This document shows, one piece after another, positions 7,450 to 16,178 of a stretch of DNA of 64,000 nucleotides. The stretch's first letter is position 1, and each line of letters starts with the position of its first letter. The stretch lies in contig CAJTPT010000005.1 of the NCBI GenBank assembly GCA_910578545.1, positions 1-64,000 on the forward strand, read 5' to 3'. The translations under genes and the position numbers were made by a program. This DNA is from an uncultured Christensenella sp. (GTDB lineage: Bacteria; Bacillota; Clostridia; Christensenellales; Pumilibacteraceae). The notes under the pieces are model-generated. The model was not told the origin of the DNA and ran no database searches. It was given only the letters and a program-made list of their open reading frames with translations.

Positions 7450-9729
7450 ATGGCGCAGTCGATCGAACAACGCTTGCTTCAAGCCATAAAAACAGACGAC
7501 ATAGGCGCGTACGGTGCGCTTGCGGAAACCGCTCGGATAGGTGAGTACCGTCTGGGTAGATTTCCCGTGCTGTCGTTAATGTACCTTTACAAATCGCGCA
7601 AACTGCTTGCGGCGAACGAGTATGAGCTTTTGCGCGTTTCGACCTACGTCAAAAAGAACGAGCCCGCCGAAATATCGGTTAAGTTTTCGAGTGCGGCGGG
7701 AAAGTGCTTGCGGCTGTACTGCGGCGAGGTAGTGTCGCCGCTCGAAATGCTGTTGATTCTCGACAAGACAAAGCGCTTGACAAAAGTTTTCCCAAATGCG
7801 CATACGACGGAACAAATCAAGTCGCGGCTTCAGGCGATCTACTCGATCAAGTACGCGCTCGGCGTGCGGTTCGAGGGCAAAAGCATAGTCATAGATAAAC
7901 GCCCGTTGAGCTACCGCGAAAAGAAGAAGATAATAACTTTATGCCTTTGCTCGGCATTGGGCGTGGCGGTAGTCGTCGGCGTTCCTACTATAACCGTGTC
8001 GCTTATTCCCAAACCCGTCGAGGGCGAGGTAAACGAGCTGAGCGACATTAATTTCTCGGCGAAAAAGGAATATATTTTAAAGAGCGATATTACGCTTAAT
8101 GAATCGGTCGACGTGGTAAACTGCACTATTAAGGGCAACGGACACAAGCTGATTTTGCGTGACGGCGCGGCATTAGGCACGCTTAACGGAAAGCTTACCG
8201 GCATGACTATCGAATGCTCCGGCGGCGCGGTATTTTATACCGTATCGAGCGGCGCGAGCGTCACGGGCGTGACGGTAAACGTCGACGCCGACTATGAGTA
8301 TAATCAAAGCGCCGCGCTTGTTGCAACGGTCAATTACGGCAAGCTCGACGGCGTTACCGTCAACGTGCACGGAAGCTTGGCGGCGACCGAGTCGGCCGAC
8401 GGATCCGTTACCGAGCTTGCGTTCGGCGGAATTGTGCAAAACAACAGCTATACGTTTAACACTCAAACGGAAGCGTATGACTTTGGCGTTATCAAAAACT
8501 GCACTGTCAATTATTCGCAATTCGATCTTACGGGCGCGACGGGTGCAAACGCTTCGTTCGGCGGGGTAGTTGCTGTTAATAACGGGTACGTGCTCGACTG
8601 CACGGTGTCGGGCGATATCAACGCGGACACGTTTGACGTGGGCGGCGTGTGCTACGTCAACTACGGTGAGATTTCGGGTTGCGTCAACGGCGCGGATATT
8701 ATTCAGCGTTCGTCGGAAAGCGAATGGAATCCCATTGCTTGCGGCATAGTGATTAACAACGCCTACAGCGTGGAAAACTGCCGAAACACAGGCAAGATCT
8801 CGGTCGCATCGACGGGTGAAAAATCGGAAAGCGAAGATAACGAGCATACCGCGGTTGCGACGGGTATAGCGTATATCAACAGAAACGCCGATCTTGTAAC
8901 GTATATTAAAAATTGCGAAAACACGGGCGACGTCGAAAGCTATGCCGTCAACGGCAATGCGTACGCGGCGGGTATATGCACTTCGTCGAGCGGCGGCATC
9001 GAGCGGTGCGGCAACTTCGGCGCGATTAAGGCAATAGCGGATAACGGCTACCAAACGTGCGTGGGTGGGATCGCCGATTATGCTTACGGGTATATCTATA
9101 AATCGAGCAACGGCGGCGACCTGTCGGCTTCGGGAAGGGGCACGGCGTATGCGGGCGGCATATCGGCGTACGCGCGTGCACAGTTTTTGTACTGTGCGTC
9201 GAGCGGGGAAATTACCGTTACCGCAAAAAGCGTTTGCGCGGGCGGTATATTCGGCGTGAGCGAGGTCGATAACTACGGACGCGGCACTGCCGAGTTTTGC
9301 ATAAGCGAAAACAGACTTGACGTTACCGTTACCGACGGCGGCGCGGCGTACGTCGGCGGGATCGCGGGGATCGTGAGCGAACAGCAGTTTTCGTCGAGCG
9401 GCGGAGTAGCATACCACGGCGGCGGCGTTACCGATAGCTGTTTTATAGGCGAGTGCGTTAAGCAAAACGTATACTTCGGAAACATCGTCGGCGCGTGCGG
9501 CTTTAATATTTACACTAATAATTTGTATTACTCTAACGGCGTCGGGTATCCATATTTCGACGGCAATTATTACGCGGATAATAATGCCTTTAAGGCGTTC
9601 GGCGCGGCGTTGTCGAGCGACGGACTCGTACCGAACGTGGCTGATAAGGGCGCCGTTTATTTGTCGGTTGAGCAAGTCAAAAACACCGAAACGTACAAGA
9701 CGATCGTAAGCGAGCTCGAAAAAGAATAA
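7450..9729 (+). CDS. Membrane-anchored protein with GLUG-like beta-helix ectodomain
   Basis: The 759-residue protein has three parts. A cytoplasmic N-terminal domain (about 1-157) is basic and helical. A single membrane segment follows at about 161-186, after REKKK. Residues from about 195 to the end form a right-handed beta-helix or GLUG-type repeat array, recognisable by recurring GGI.., N.G.I..C.N.G.I and CENTGDV steps. No signal peptide precedes the anchor, so by the positive-inside rule the N-terminal domain faces the cytoplasm and the repeats face outward. It is the last gene of the release-factor/helicase/coiled-coil operon. Beta-helix ectodomains often bind polysaccharides or surfaces. 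No catalytic site is visible. Confidence 0.8.
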   Translation: MAQSIEQRLLQAIKTDDIGAYGALAETARIGEYRLGRFPVLSLMYLYKSRKLLAANEYELLRVSTYVKKNEPAEISVKFSSAAGKCLRLYCGEVVSPLEMLLILDKTKRLTKVFPNAHTTEQIKSRLQAIYSIKYALGVRFEGKSIVIDKRPLSYREKKKIITLCLCSALGVAVVVGVPTITVSLIPKPVEGEVNELSDINFSAKKEYILKSDITLNESVDVVNCTIKGNGHKLILRDGAALGTLNGKLTGMTIECSGGAVFYTVSSGASVTGVTVNVDADYEYNQSAALVATVNYGKLDGVTVNVHGSLAATESADGSVTELAFGGIVQNNSYTFNTQTEAYDFGVIKNCTVNYSQFDLTGATGANASFGGVVAVNNGYVLDCTVSGDINADTFDVGGVCYVNYGEISGCVNGADIIQRSSESEWNPIACGIVINNAYSVENCRNTGKISVASTGEKSESEDNEHTAVATGIAYINRNADLVTYIKNCENTGDVESYAVNGNAYAAGICTSSSGGIERCGNFGAIKAIADNGYQTCVGGIADYAYGYIYKSSNGGDLSASGRGTAYAGGISAYARAQFLYCASSGEITVTAKSVCAGGIFGVSEVDNYGRGTAEFCISENRLDVTVTDGGAAYVGGIAGIVSEQQFSSSGGVAYHGGGVTDSCFIGECVKQNVYFGNIVGACGFNIYTNNLYYSNGVGYPYFDGNYYADNNAFKAFGAALSSDGLVPNVADKGAVYLSVEQVKNTETYKTIVSELEKE

Positions 9730-9732
9730 ATT

Positions 9733-9792
9733 ATGAAAAAGTTTGGCAAAGGCATTTTGACCGCTTTATTGACGGTGACTGTGCTTTTGTAA
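9733..9792 (+). pseudogene. Orphan signal-peptide stub
   Basis: An ATG four bases after the beta-helix stop opens 19 codons (MKKFGKGILTALLTVTVLL) ending in TAA. This is a lipoprotein-type signal sequence without lipobox or mature domain. I read it as the remains of a fifth operon gene cut off after its signal peptide. A real small hydrophobic peptide is possible. Confidence 0.45.
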
Positions 9793-9796
9793 AATT

Positions 9797-10489
9797 TTAT
9801 TTATAAAGCAACGGCGGTGTCTTTTTTGCGGAAAAGAATATAAGCAGGTGAATTGCGGAGGAAATGATAATCCCTACGAAGAACGAAGTGTAATGCCCCA
9901 TGTTGTGCATGGCGTCATACGGGTAAAACGTGAAGCCGAATTTTTGCGTCCCGCCGTTAAAGCACATTGCTACGTATATCAGTCCGAGCATCACTCCGCC
10001 GTAAATCAAGTCGAATTTGTTGCGCTTGTCTTTTTGGATCGCGCAAAAAATATAGTCCGCAAGTATATACGAATATATGGCGTAGTTGACGCCGGAAAAA
10101 CCTTGGAATGCTATCGAGTCGTTGTTTGCGGCAACGGCGCTACCGCACAAAAGCGCGAAAGCCATAATCAACAAAAACAGATTGAGCGAGCCGATTTTGC
10201 GCTCGAGATATATTCCGCATATAACAAAGCAAAGCATGTTTAATAGTACATGCTGTAGGTTGGAATGGGAAAACGCCGAACAAAACACGTGCAGCAGATT
10301 TGTAAAATACAAACAGTCGTTCCAATGCCCGTAGCTGTGATAGCCGAGCGGAATTTCCCAAGACCCTATAATGTCGAACAGTATGATATTCAACAGCGCA
10401 ATCATCACCGTGGTTACAAAAAACAAATTGCTCGCCCACAGACCGATGTTTTTTCTGTTGTTATTAAGTATCTTAAAAACCGTGCCCAT
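9797..10489 (-). CDS. Rhomboid-family intramembrane serine protease
   Basis: The 230-residue protein has six or seven membrane segments. It shows the rhomboid signatures in order: FSHSNLQHVLLNM (about residues 73-85, the H..H..LNM block), then YLERKIGS, the serine motif GFSGVNY (about 129-135, GxSG), and a His in GHYTSFFVG (about 196) that would complete the Ser-His dyad. Such proteases cut membrane-spanning substrates. The gene is convergent with the helicase operon, with only four bases after the signal-peptide stub, and divergent from the metalloprotease gene. Its own substrate is not indicated. Confidence 0.8.
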   Translation of the reverse strand: MGTVFKILNNNRKNIGLWASNLFFVTTVMIALLNIILFDIIGSWEIPLGYHSYGHWNDCLYFTNLLHVFCSAFSHSNLQHVLLNMLCFVICGIYLERKIGSLNLFLLIMAFALLCGSAVAANNDSIAFQGFSGVNYAIYSYILADYIFCAIQKDKRNKFDLIYGGVMLGLIYVAMCFNGGTQKFGFTFYPYDAMHNMGHYTSFFVGIIISSAIHLLIFFSAKKTPPLLYK

Positions 10490-10583
10490 ATCGTTGATAT
10501 TATATCACAAAGCCCTTTTTTGCGCAAGAGCGATCGGTGCATTATAGATTTAAATTAAAATACTCCAAATTGTACGTATTTTG

Positions 10584-10612
10584 TTGTGTTTGAAAAAACA
10601 AGGGTGTATAAT
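10584..10612 (+). promoter_or_regulatory. Promoter of the metalloprotease gene
   Basis: TTGTGT (10584-10589) and TATAAT (10607-10612) are 17 bases apart, leaving a conventional leader of about 40 bases before the ATG at 10659. That ATG is preceded by GAGGAAAAGG. Confidence 0.65.
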
Positions 10613-10658
10613 AAATTTAGTCGTAGTCGGCTGAAAACTTTATTCGAGGAAAAGGACA

Positions 10659-12953
10659 ATGAAAGTCAAGAAACGTTTGGTAGCTTTGTTTGCGGCGCTC
10701 GTCATGCTTGCGGCGGCAGTCGGCTTGATTGCTTGCGGCAACAAGAACACGGGCAACAAGAATGATTACGTTATCGGTATCGATTCGAGCTTGCCTCTTA
10801 CCGTCGAGGTCGGCGACAAGATCGATTACAAGCAGTATTTTGTCGTAATCGATAAGGACGGCAAAAAGGTGGATATTTCCGACGATATGCTTGATTTAAG
10901 CAATGCCGATACTTCCAAGGCGGGACAGTTTACAATCACGCTCAAGATAGGCAATACCACAGAGAAATTGACCTTTACGGTAGTCAAAACGGGCGACGAA
11001 TACGACGAAATCGGCGTGGACGATCTTCACGGTATTCTTTTAAAATACGCCGACGATTGGACTCAAAACTTTGCTTCAAAGGTTACGGTGACGGGCGCTA
11101 ACGCCGATTACACGGACATATACGAATTCCTCGGCGAAAACATCAAGTGGACTTTTGAGGACGATGAGGGCAACACATATACGGATTACGTAGGCTACGA
11201 CGACTCGACTAACAAATATACATACTATTACAGTAACGGCAACGGCACGTATACACAGTACGACGCAGAAGACAACGAGGATGAGTTTTTGAACCACTAT
11301 CTCAATATGAACATTGTCGATTTGTCCAAATTGTCGACATACGAATACGCCGCGCAAAACGGCGGGTTTGCCGCAAAGACCCCCGGCACACTCGGCAACG
11401 CCGCGCTCGGCGAGTTCGAGGACTCGACTTGGACGTCGTTCACGCTTTTCGTTGCTAACGGCAACGTTGCCAAAATCGTTGCGGAAACGAGCGACGGGTA
11501 TACCTTTACGTATGTGTTATCCAAGTTTGGATCTATAAGCTTTACTCTTCCCGATTCGGGCGGAACCACCAAACCCACCGAGCCGACGGGCACGATGGAT
11601 AAGCAAATCTATAATTCCGCAACATTCGACAAAAAGACGTTGCAGGATAAGATTACTACGACGGGCAAGTATGCCGACCCCTATATCGGCTTGCCTTCGA
11701 CGGGTACGTACAACGCGCTCGTCATTCCCGTCGAGTTCGGCAATACGACTATCACCAAAGAACAGCTTGGCAATTTGAATCTTGCGTTTAACGATACGAC
11801 GGGCGCAACGGGCTGGGAAAGCGTAAAATCCTATTACCAAAAGGCCTCGTACGGAAAGCTTAACATTTCATTCGATATTGCCGGCGTCATGGACGGCGTG
11901 GAATATTATAAGTCGGACAAGACGTCTACCTACTACGAACAGCAAACAGAGGAATACGAGGGTCAAACGTACAACAACGGCGACAACGTGCTTTTGCACG
12001 AGGTGCTCGAGTACTACGAAAGCCGACTCGATCTCACAAAGTACGATTCCAACAATGACGGCGCTATCGACGCGGTTTATCTTATCTATTCCGCGCCCGT
12101 AGATTACGGCGACGATTCGTTCTATTGGGCGTATGTGACTTGGGATGACGACGGCGGCGCGGCAACTTACGACGGTAAGGACGTTTATTATTATCTGTTC
12201 GCCGGGCTGGACTTTATGATCGAGAGCGTGAAAGGCGGATATACAAACGAATACTATCCCGTCATTTCGGGATTAAATGTCAACGCCGCAACTTACATTC
12301 ACGAAACGGGACATCTTTTCGGACTCGACGATTACTACGACTATGCGCCCAATCAGGGTAGCGACGAGGGGCTCGGCGGCGCGGACATGATGGACGCAAC
12401 CGTGGGCGACCAAAACGTTTATTCCAAAATCATGCTTGGCTGGCTTACGCCCGAGATAGTCGTTTCAACAAAAACGATCACCATTAAGAGCTCGCAGGAA
12501 CAAGGCGACGCCATACTTATTCCGCTTAAGTTCGATAATTCGTACTTCTGCGAATATCTGCTGATCGACTTGTATTCCGCAGAGGGCTTGAACGAATTGC
12601 ACGCCAATATGAGCGACAGCTACCTTTACGGCGGTGCCGGCTACGGCGTGCGCATCTACCACGTTTCGTCTTGGATTGAAAACCCGTTTGACAACGACTT
12701 CGGTTCGTTTACAGACAACAACAACTCGATGTCCGATGCCGCGTTAATCAAGCTTGTCGAAGCCGACGGCGAAACAAAGTTTGCAAGCGGCGGCGGGTAT
12801 GCCGAAAGCGACGACCTGTGGCAGGCGGGGGATAAGCTTAGCGACGTGTTCCCGCAGTACGTGACCAACGACGGCAAAACGTTGATTTTCGATATTTCAA
12901 TCGACAGCGTTTCCGCCGCCGAAGCCACTATAACCATAACCTACGCCGCATAA
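10659..12953 (+). CDS. Secreted M6-type metalloprotease lipoprotein
   Basis: The 764-residue protein begins with a lipoprotein signal peptide ending in IACGN (Cys about 27), so it should be anchored on the outer face of the membrane. An Ig-like domain (about 38-110) and an acidic Tyr-rich domain (about 120-310) precede a Thr/Pro linker. The M6 peptidase region follows, with the zinc motif HETGHLFGLDDYYDY (about 548-562), where HExxH plus the downstream Asp ligand fits the M6/immune-inhibitor-A family. GADMMDA follows as in relatives. A C-terminal beta-rich domain closes the protein. It probably degrades extracellular protein for nutrition. It has its own promoter and a strong terminator downstream. 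Confidence 0.85.
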   Translation: MKVKKRLVALFAALVMLAAAVGLIACGNKNTGNKNDYVIGIDSSLPLTVEVGDKIDYKQYFVVIDKDGKKVDISDDMLDLSNADTSKAGQFTITLKIGNTTEKLTFTVVKTGDEYDEIGVDDLHGILLKYADDWTQNFASKVTVTGANADYTDIYEFLGENIKWTFEDDEGNTYTDYVGYDDSTNKYTYYYSNGNGTYTQYDAEDNEDEFLNHYLNMNIVDLSKLSTYEYAAQNGGFAAKTPGTLGNAALGEFEDSTWTSFTLFVANGNVAKIVAETSDGYTFTYVLSKFGSISFTLPDSGGTTKPTEPTGTMDKQIYNSATFDKKTLQDKITTTGKYADPYIGLPSTGTYNALVIPVEFGNTTITKEQLGNLNLAFNDTTGATGWESVKSYYQKASYGKLNISFDIAGVMDGVEYYKSDKTSTYYEQQTEEYEGQTYNNGDNVLLHEVLEYYESRLDLTKYDSNNDGAIDAVYLIYSAPVDYGDDSFYWAYVTWDDDGGAATYDGKDVYYYLFAGLDFMIESVKGGYTNEYYPVISGLNVNAATYIHETGHLFGLDDYYDYAPNQGSDEGLGGADMMDATVGDQNVYSKIMLGWLTPEIVVSTKTITIKSSQEQGDAILIPLKFDNSYFCEYLLIDLYSAEGLNELHANMSDSYLYGGAGYGVRIYHVSSWIENPFDNDFGSFTDNNNSMSDAALIKLVEADGETKFASGGGYAESDDLWQAGDKLSDVFPQYVTNDGKTLIFDISIDSVSAAEATITITYAA

Positions 12954-12981
12954 AATAGACGGCTATTCGTAAATAAACCCG

Positions 12982-13028
12982 CAAACAAAAATACGAGCTC
13001 ACTTACCGTGCGTTCGTATTTTTGTTTG
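12982..13028. terminator. Bidirectional terminator, hairpin family copy 1
   Basis: CAAACAAAAATACGA pairs with TCGTATTTTTGTTTG around the loop GCTCACTTACCGTGCGT. It can serve both the metalloprotease gene and the convergent gene at 13069. The loop resembles those at 15993 and 16827 (CTCACTTTGGCGTGTG). Confidence 0.8.
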
Positions 13029-13068
13029 ATAGTGGTTTGTAAACTATGGTTTCTGTAAATGATTATTT

Positions 13069-13623
13069 TTAAATCGATTCCGAGCAAATTTCTATAGAAG
13101 CGGTGTATATTCGTTGAATGAGCACGCACTTGGCTTTTGCGACCGCACGCTGTAAAAAGAATATGTCTACCGCTTCCCAAATAAACACCCATGCGGCTAT
13201 ATCGGCGATATACGTGACGTAGATATTGTCGGTGAAATATTCTATAAGTATTAGCGCGGTCAATGCTATAATGCCGAGCGTCAGCATAATGAGCGAAATT
13301 ACCGTAAGCCGCGTGACTTCCTTTTTTTGCTCTTTGTATTGTGCGCGGAAGTGACTTTTTACCGCTTGCTCCACTTCGGCAACTTCTATATCGTCTTTGG
13401 TATGAATTTGGATTTTAACCTGTTCCTTGATGGGAACGCTTTTGGCTTTGTCCGACAGATATTCGCTGAACTCTGTATTAAGCTTGTTGTCCGAGTAACT
13501 GTAAGCGGAAAAGAGCTGCTCCCTGCATTCTATTTTTACGTCTATAACGTTTGTCGTTTTATAAATATTCTCGTCGCCGAGAATTAGCTTGTCCGTTTTT
13601 TTGCGTTGCCTGTTCCAAAACAT
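13069..13623 (-). CDS. Two-TM membrane protein of unknown function
   Basis: The 184-residue protein has a charged cytosolic N-terminal half with an alternating strand-helix look (about 1-100). Two membrane segments follow at about 105-129 and 134-156, then a short helical tail. The RBS is GAGGT before the ATG. No known family motif was recognised. It is convergent with the metalloprotease gene and shares its terminator. Confidence 0.7.
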   Translation of the reverse strand: MFWNRQRKKTDKLILGDENIYKTTNVIDVKIECREQLFSAYSYSDNKLNTEFSEYLSDKAKSVPIKEQVKIQIHTKDDIEVAEVEQAVKSHFRAQYKEQKKEVTRLTVISLIMLTLGIIALTALILIEYFTDNIYVTYIADIAAWVFIWEAVDIFFLQRAVAKAKCVLIQRIYTASIEICSESI

Positions 13624-13860
13624 ATTTTACCTCGATTGCGAATTAGTGTGTGAATTTGAATTGTGAAGTCGCTTTTCGCGAACACGCGTTTCACGCTTTT
13701 TTTGATTGTATCAAAACTCACGTAAATTGTCAAATGCCGATTTATTGCTAAGCGTATAGGCGATGGTTATTCAAAAAACTTCGGTAAGGCGAAATCTTTT
13801 GGCGGGTCGGCGTCATGTGATTTATGGTTTGCACAATCTGCTTTCTACCGTGCATGCTTA

Positions 13861-13887
13861 ATTGCGACATCGGCGACATGTCGCAAT
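13861..13887. repeat. Perfect inverted repeat (10-base arms)
   Basis: ATTGCGACAT and ATGTCGCAAT flank CGGCGAC. There is no T run, so it looks more like a protein-binding site or a short RNA hairpin than a terminator. The rest of the gene-free stretch 13624-13948 shows nothing further. Confidence 0.6.
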
Positions 13888-13948
13888 CGCGTATTGCGCA
13901 ACCCAAAATAATTATTTTCGGATTTAATACAAAAGTCAAACAATATAA

Positions 13949-13977
13949 TTGACATTATATAAACAATGTTATATAAT
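13949..13977 (+). promoter_or_regulatory. TetR promoter with built-in operator
   Basis: A consensus promoter, TTGACA (13949-13954), 17 bases, TATAAT (13972-13977), is overlaid by a perfect palindrome ATTATATAA-ACAATG-TTATATAAT at 13954-13977. The inverted repeat covers exactly the spacer and -10 box. A dimer bound there would block polymerase, which suggests autorepression by the TetR protein encoded next. Confidence 0.75.
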
Positions 13978-14020
13978 ATATGCTATATAAATAATAAACG
14001 ATCGGTAAAGAGGTATGCTT

Positions 14021-14575
14021 ATGCCAAAACAACGAATTACAAAGGAAATGATATTGGAAACAGCGTTTAAGTTCGCAAGAGAAAAAGGGTTTGATAAAGT
14101 CGTTCTCAAAAATATAGCAGACGAAATCGGGTGTTCGGTACAGCCGATTTACAGTTACTATAAAAATATGGACGATTTGAGAGAATTTGTTTATCAAGAG
14201 GCGATGAAATTTTATCAGTCCTTTATTTATAGTCGAATCGACGGCAATAATCTATTGGAAAGTATGGGAAAAGCTAATATATTATTCGCAAAAGAGGAAA
14301 CTAATTTATTCAAGTTATTATTTCTAAATAAGATAAACGGTTTGAATAGTTTTTCAGATATTTACGAATGGATGGGCGATAAAAATGCAACACAACAGGT
14401 AATGCAAAGATATTCGCTGTCCGAAAATTGCGCAAAAGAAGTTTATATAATGCTTATTACATTTACTCACGGTATGGCAACTATGATCGCTATGGGCGGT
14501 GCAAATATACCCGATAGCGAAATAGTCGAATATTTGCAAAAAGCATACCGATCATTTATTAAAGTACAAAAATAA
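14021..14575 (+). CDS. TetR/AcrR-family transcriptional regulator
   Basis: The protein has about 184 residues. The N-terminal helix-turn-helix is typical (ITKEMILETAFKFAREKGFDKVVLKNIADEIGCS split over about residues 6-40, then VQPIYSYYKNMDDL). The variable C-terminal ligand domain includes a hydrophobic helix near residues 145-165. I chose the ATG at 14021 because AAAGAGG is seven bases upstream, while the ATG at 14015 is only one base from it. The palindrome in its promoter suggests autoregulation. The DUF2461 gene 33 bases downstream is the likely co-regulated partner. The ligand is unknown. Confidence 0.85.
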   Translation: MPKQRITKEMILETAFKFAREKGFDKVVLKNIADEIGCSVQPIYSYYKNMDDLREFVYQEAMKFYQSFIYSRIDGNNLLESMGKANILFAKEETNLFKLLFLNKINGLNSFSDIYEWMGDKNATQQVMQRYSLSENCAKEVYIMLITFTHGMATMIAMGGANIPDSEIVEYLQKAYRSFIKVQK

Positions 14576-14608
14576 AACACACTTATTTTTTTATAAAAGG
14601 AGATTAAA

Positions 14609-15292
14609 ATGAACACTCAATCTATGCTTAAATATCTTACGGAATTAAGCGAAAACAACAACCGTGAATGGTATCACGCACACAAGCAAGAGAATAAAGA
14701 CGCAACTATACAGTTTGAACAGCTCGTGCAAGAGCTTATTTACGGAATAGGTACGTTTGACAAAAGCGTACTGCATAATAGCCCGAAGGAACTTACATTC
14801 AAACTTGTGCGCGATACAAGGTTTAGCCACGACAAATCACCCTACAACCCCTGTTTCCGTGCGCATATCTCGTCTATGGGTAAACTGCCTATTCCCGTCG
14901 GCTACTACATTATGCTTAAACCTAATGGCGGCACGTTCTTGGGCGGCGGTCTGTTTGCCGATATGTTCTCTAACGCAACCGCAATGGTGCGCGATTACAT
15001 AACGGCTCACCACGACGAATGGAACGAAATTATAAATAATGCGGAATTTAAGAAATATTTCATAGTAAAAGGTTCTGCTTTGAAAAATGTTCCGGCCGGT
15101 TATGATAAAAATCATCCGCAGGCGGAATATCTGAAATATAAGTCTTGGTATTTGGAATATTTTATGACCGACGAAGAAGTAGGCGACACAACTGCATTTA
15201 TTGAAAAAGCGGTAGAACTTTTCAGAATTATGAAACCGTTTAATGACTATTTGAATAAGGCTCTTAAAGATTTCAAAATGCCTACAAGGTAA
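14609..15292 (+). CDS. DUF2461 family protein
   Basis: The 227-residue protein matches the DUF2461/TIGR02453 family by its pattern: L.EN NNREWYHAHK near the N-terminus, FKLVRDTRFSHDKSPYN, then GYYIMLKPNGGTFLGGGL and a late DKNHPQAEYLK block. The biochemical role of the family is unknown; members are soluble and about this length. The ATG has an AAGGAG site. It follows the TetR gene closely and is likely in the same operon. There is no sign of truncation. Confidence 0.85.
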   Translation: MNTQSMLKYLTELSENNNREWYHAHKQENKDATIQFEQLVQELIYGIGTFDKSVLHNSPKELTFKLVRDTRFSHDKSPYNPCFRAHISSMGKLPIPVGYYIMLKPNGGTFLGGGLFADMFSNATAMVRDYITAHHDEWNEIINNAEFKKYFIVKGSALKNVPAGYDKNHPQAEYLKYKSWYLEYFMTDEEVGDTTAFIEKAVELFRIMKPFNDYLNKALKDFKMPTR

Positions 15293-15319
15293 AAAGACAA
15301 TAGTAACCTATAACGAATT

Positions 15320-15811
15320 TTATTCTTTTCGCGGTTTTTTCGTTTTCGGAGCGGGGATTATATTTTCACGAATAATCATAGCAACCCAAACAATCGTATA
15401 TGCGGCGATTATTGCGCCGATTATTATACACCAATTTTTGTAATATTCGACATTGAAATTCTCTATTTCCGATACTCGTATGCAATTACCCTTGCCGTCA
15501 ATAAATATTTCAACTTCATTACCTATAAAAGATTTGGCGTAATTTATATCATCAGTCCGTAATACTATTATTCCGAAATAATGTGTACGATTTTCTGCTG
15601 TATATTCGTAAATTACGTCATATACCGTGCCATAGTTTCCTTCAAGTATATGCGGGTCTAAACTCGTAACTGTTGCTTTAACTTTTTCTTGTTTTTCAAT
15701 AGCTTCCTTTCTTCCTAAATCTCCATAATAATGAATAATAAAAAGCATTAAGACAATTCCCAATGCGGCATATATGGCGATTATTATCAATGCTTTTTTG
15801 ACTTTATCCAT
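15320..15811 (-). CDS. DUF3592-like two-TM membrane protein
   Basis: The 163-residue protein has membrane segments at about 7-28 and 124-146 around an extracytoplasmic beta-rich domain. The motifs VKATVTSLD, VIYEYTAE and GNEVEIFIDGKGN fit the DUF3592 pattern. It is the full-length relative of the truncated gene at 1455, sharing nearly the whole first membrane segment, and of the gene at 1762. The three copies lie in AT-rich parts of the same 17.7 kb stretch. The promoter at 15818-15846 predicts a leaderless mRNA. Function unknown. Confidence 0.75.
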   Translation of the reverse strand: MDKVKKALIIIAIYAALGIVLMLFIIHYYGDLGRKEAIEKQEKVKATVTSLDPHILEGNYGTVYDVIYEYTAENRTHYFGIIVLRTDDINYAKSFIGNEVEIFIDGKGNCIRVSEIENFNVEYYKNWCIIIGAIIAAYTIVWVAMIIRENIIPAPKTKKPRKE

Positions 15812-15817
15812 AATTTC

Positions 15818-15846
15818 ATTATACTACATTTGCACTTAAATTTCAA
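15818..15846 (-). promoter_or_regulatory. Sigma-A promoter, leaderless spacing
   Basis: On the minus strand TTGAAA (15846-15841) and TATAAT (15823-15818) are 17 bases apart, and the ATG at 15811 begins six bases after the -10 box. Both boxes and the spacing equal those in front of the paralogue at 1455. Confidence 0.75.
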
Positions 15847-15871
15847 CTGTATGATAATGCAAAAATACACT

Positions 15872-15958
15872 TTGGCACTGGGCGGGCACTTGATAATAAC
15901 AAGCGAGCGGCTCATTGACGCTCACCGTCAAGCGCCCGCCGAAACGAAAAGGAAAGAC
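15872..15958 (-). repeat. Dispersed palindromic repeat, family A
   Basis: Read on the minus strand it runs TTTCGGCGGGCGCTTGA, an inner GC-rich stem, then ATCAAGTGCCCGCCCAGTGCCA-like sequence. Outer arms and the terminal AGTGCCA agree with the other family A copies. Confidence 0.75.
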
Positions 15959-15992
15959 CGACAGCGAAACGCGAAATCATGTTCAAAACAAG

Positions 15993-16030
15993 AAAATACT
16001 AACTCGCTTTGGCATGTGTTAGTATTTTTT
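15993..16030. repeat. Hairpin family copy 2 (terminator-like)
   Basis: AAAATACTAAC pairs with GTTAGTATTTT around CTCGCTTTGGCATGTG-like loop sequence, then TTTT. The loop matches copies at 12982 and 16827. The gene-free stretch 15847-16178 holds this, the family A repeat and nothing else I can name. Confidence 0.65.
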
Positions 16031-16178
16031 ACTACCCGCGGACGAAAATCTGTGCCGTGACAACCGTTTAAAAGAAAAAATCACGAGGACTCAAAAACTA
16101 CAAAAAGTAGTCGCTCGACACAAAAAAATGACTGACAAGTTGGTTAATCTTATCAGCCATTCGACGCTAAATTGAAAT

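Noticed and set aside
8173..9675. 500-codon open frame on the minus strand
   Set aside because: It lies entirely opposite the beta-helix gene, has a biased Arg/Val-rich composition typical of an antisense shadow, and no RBS or known motif.
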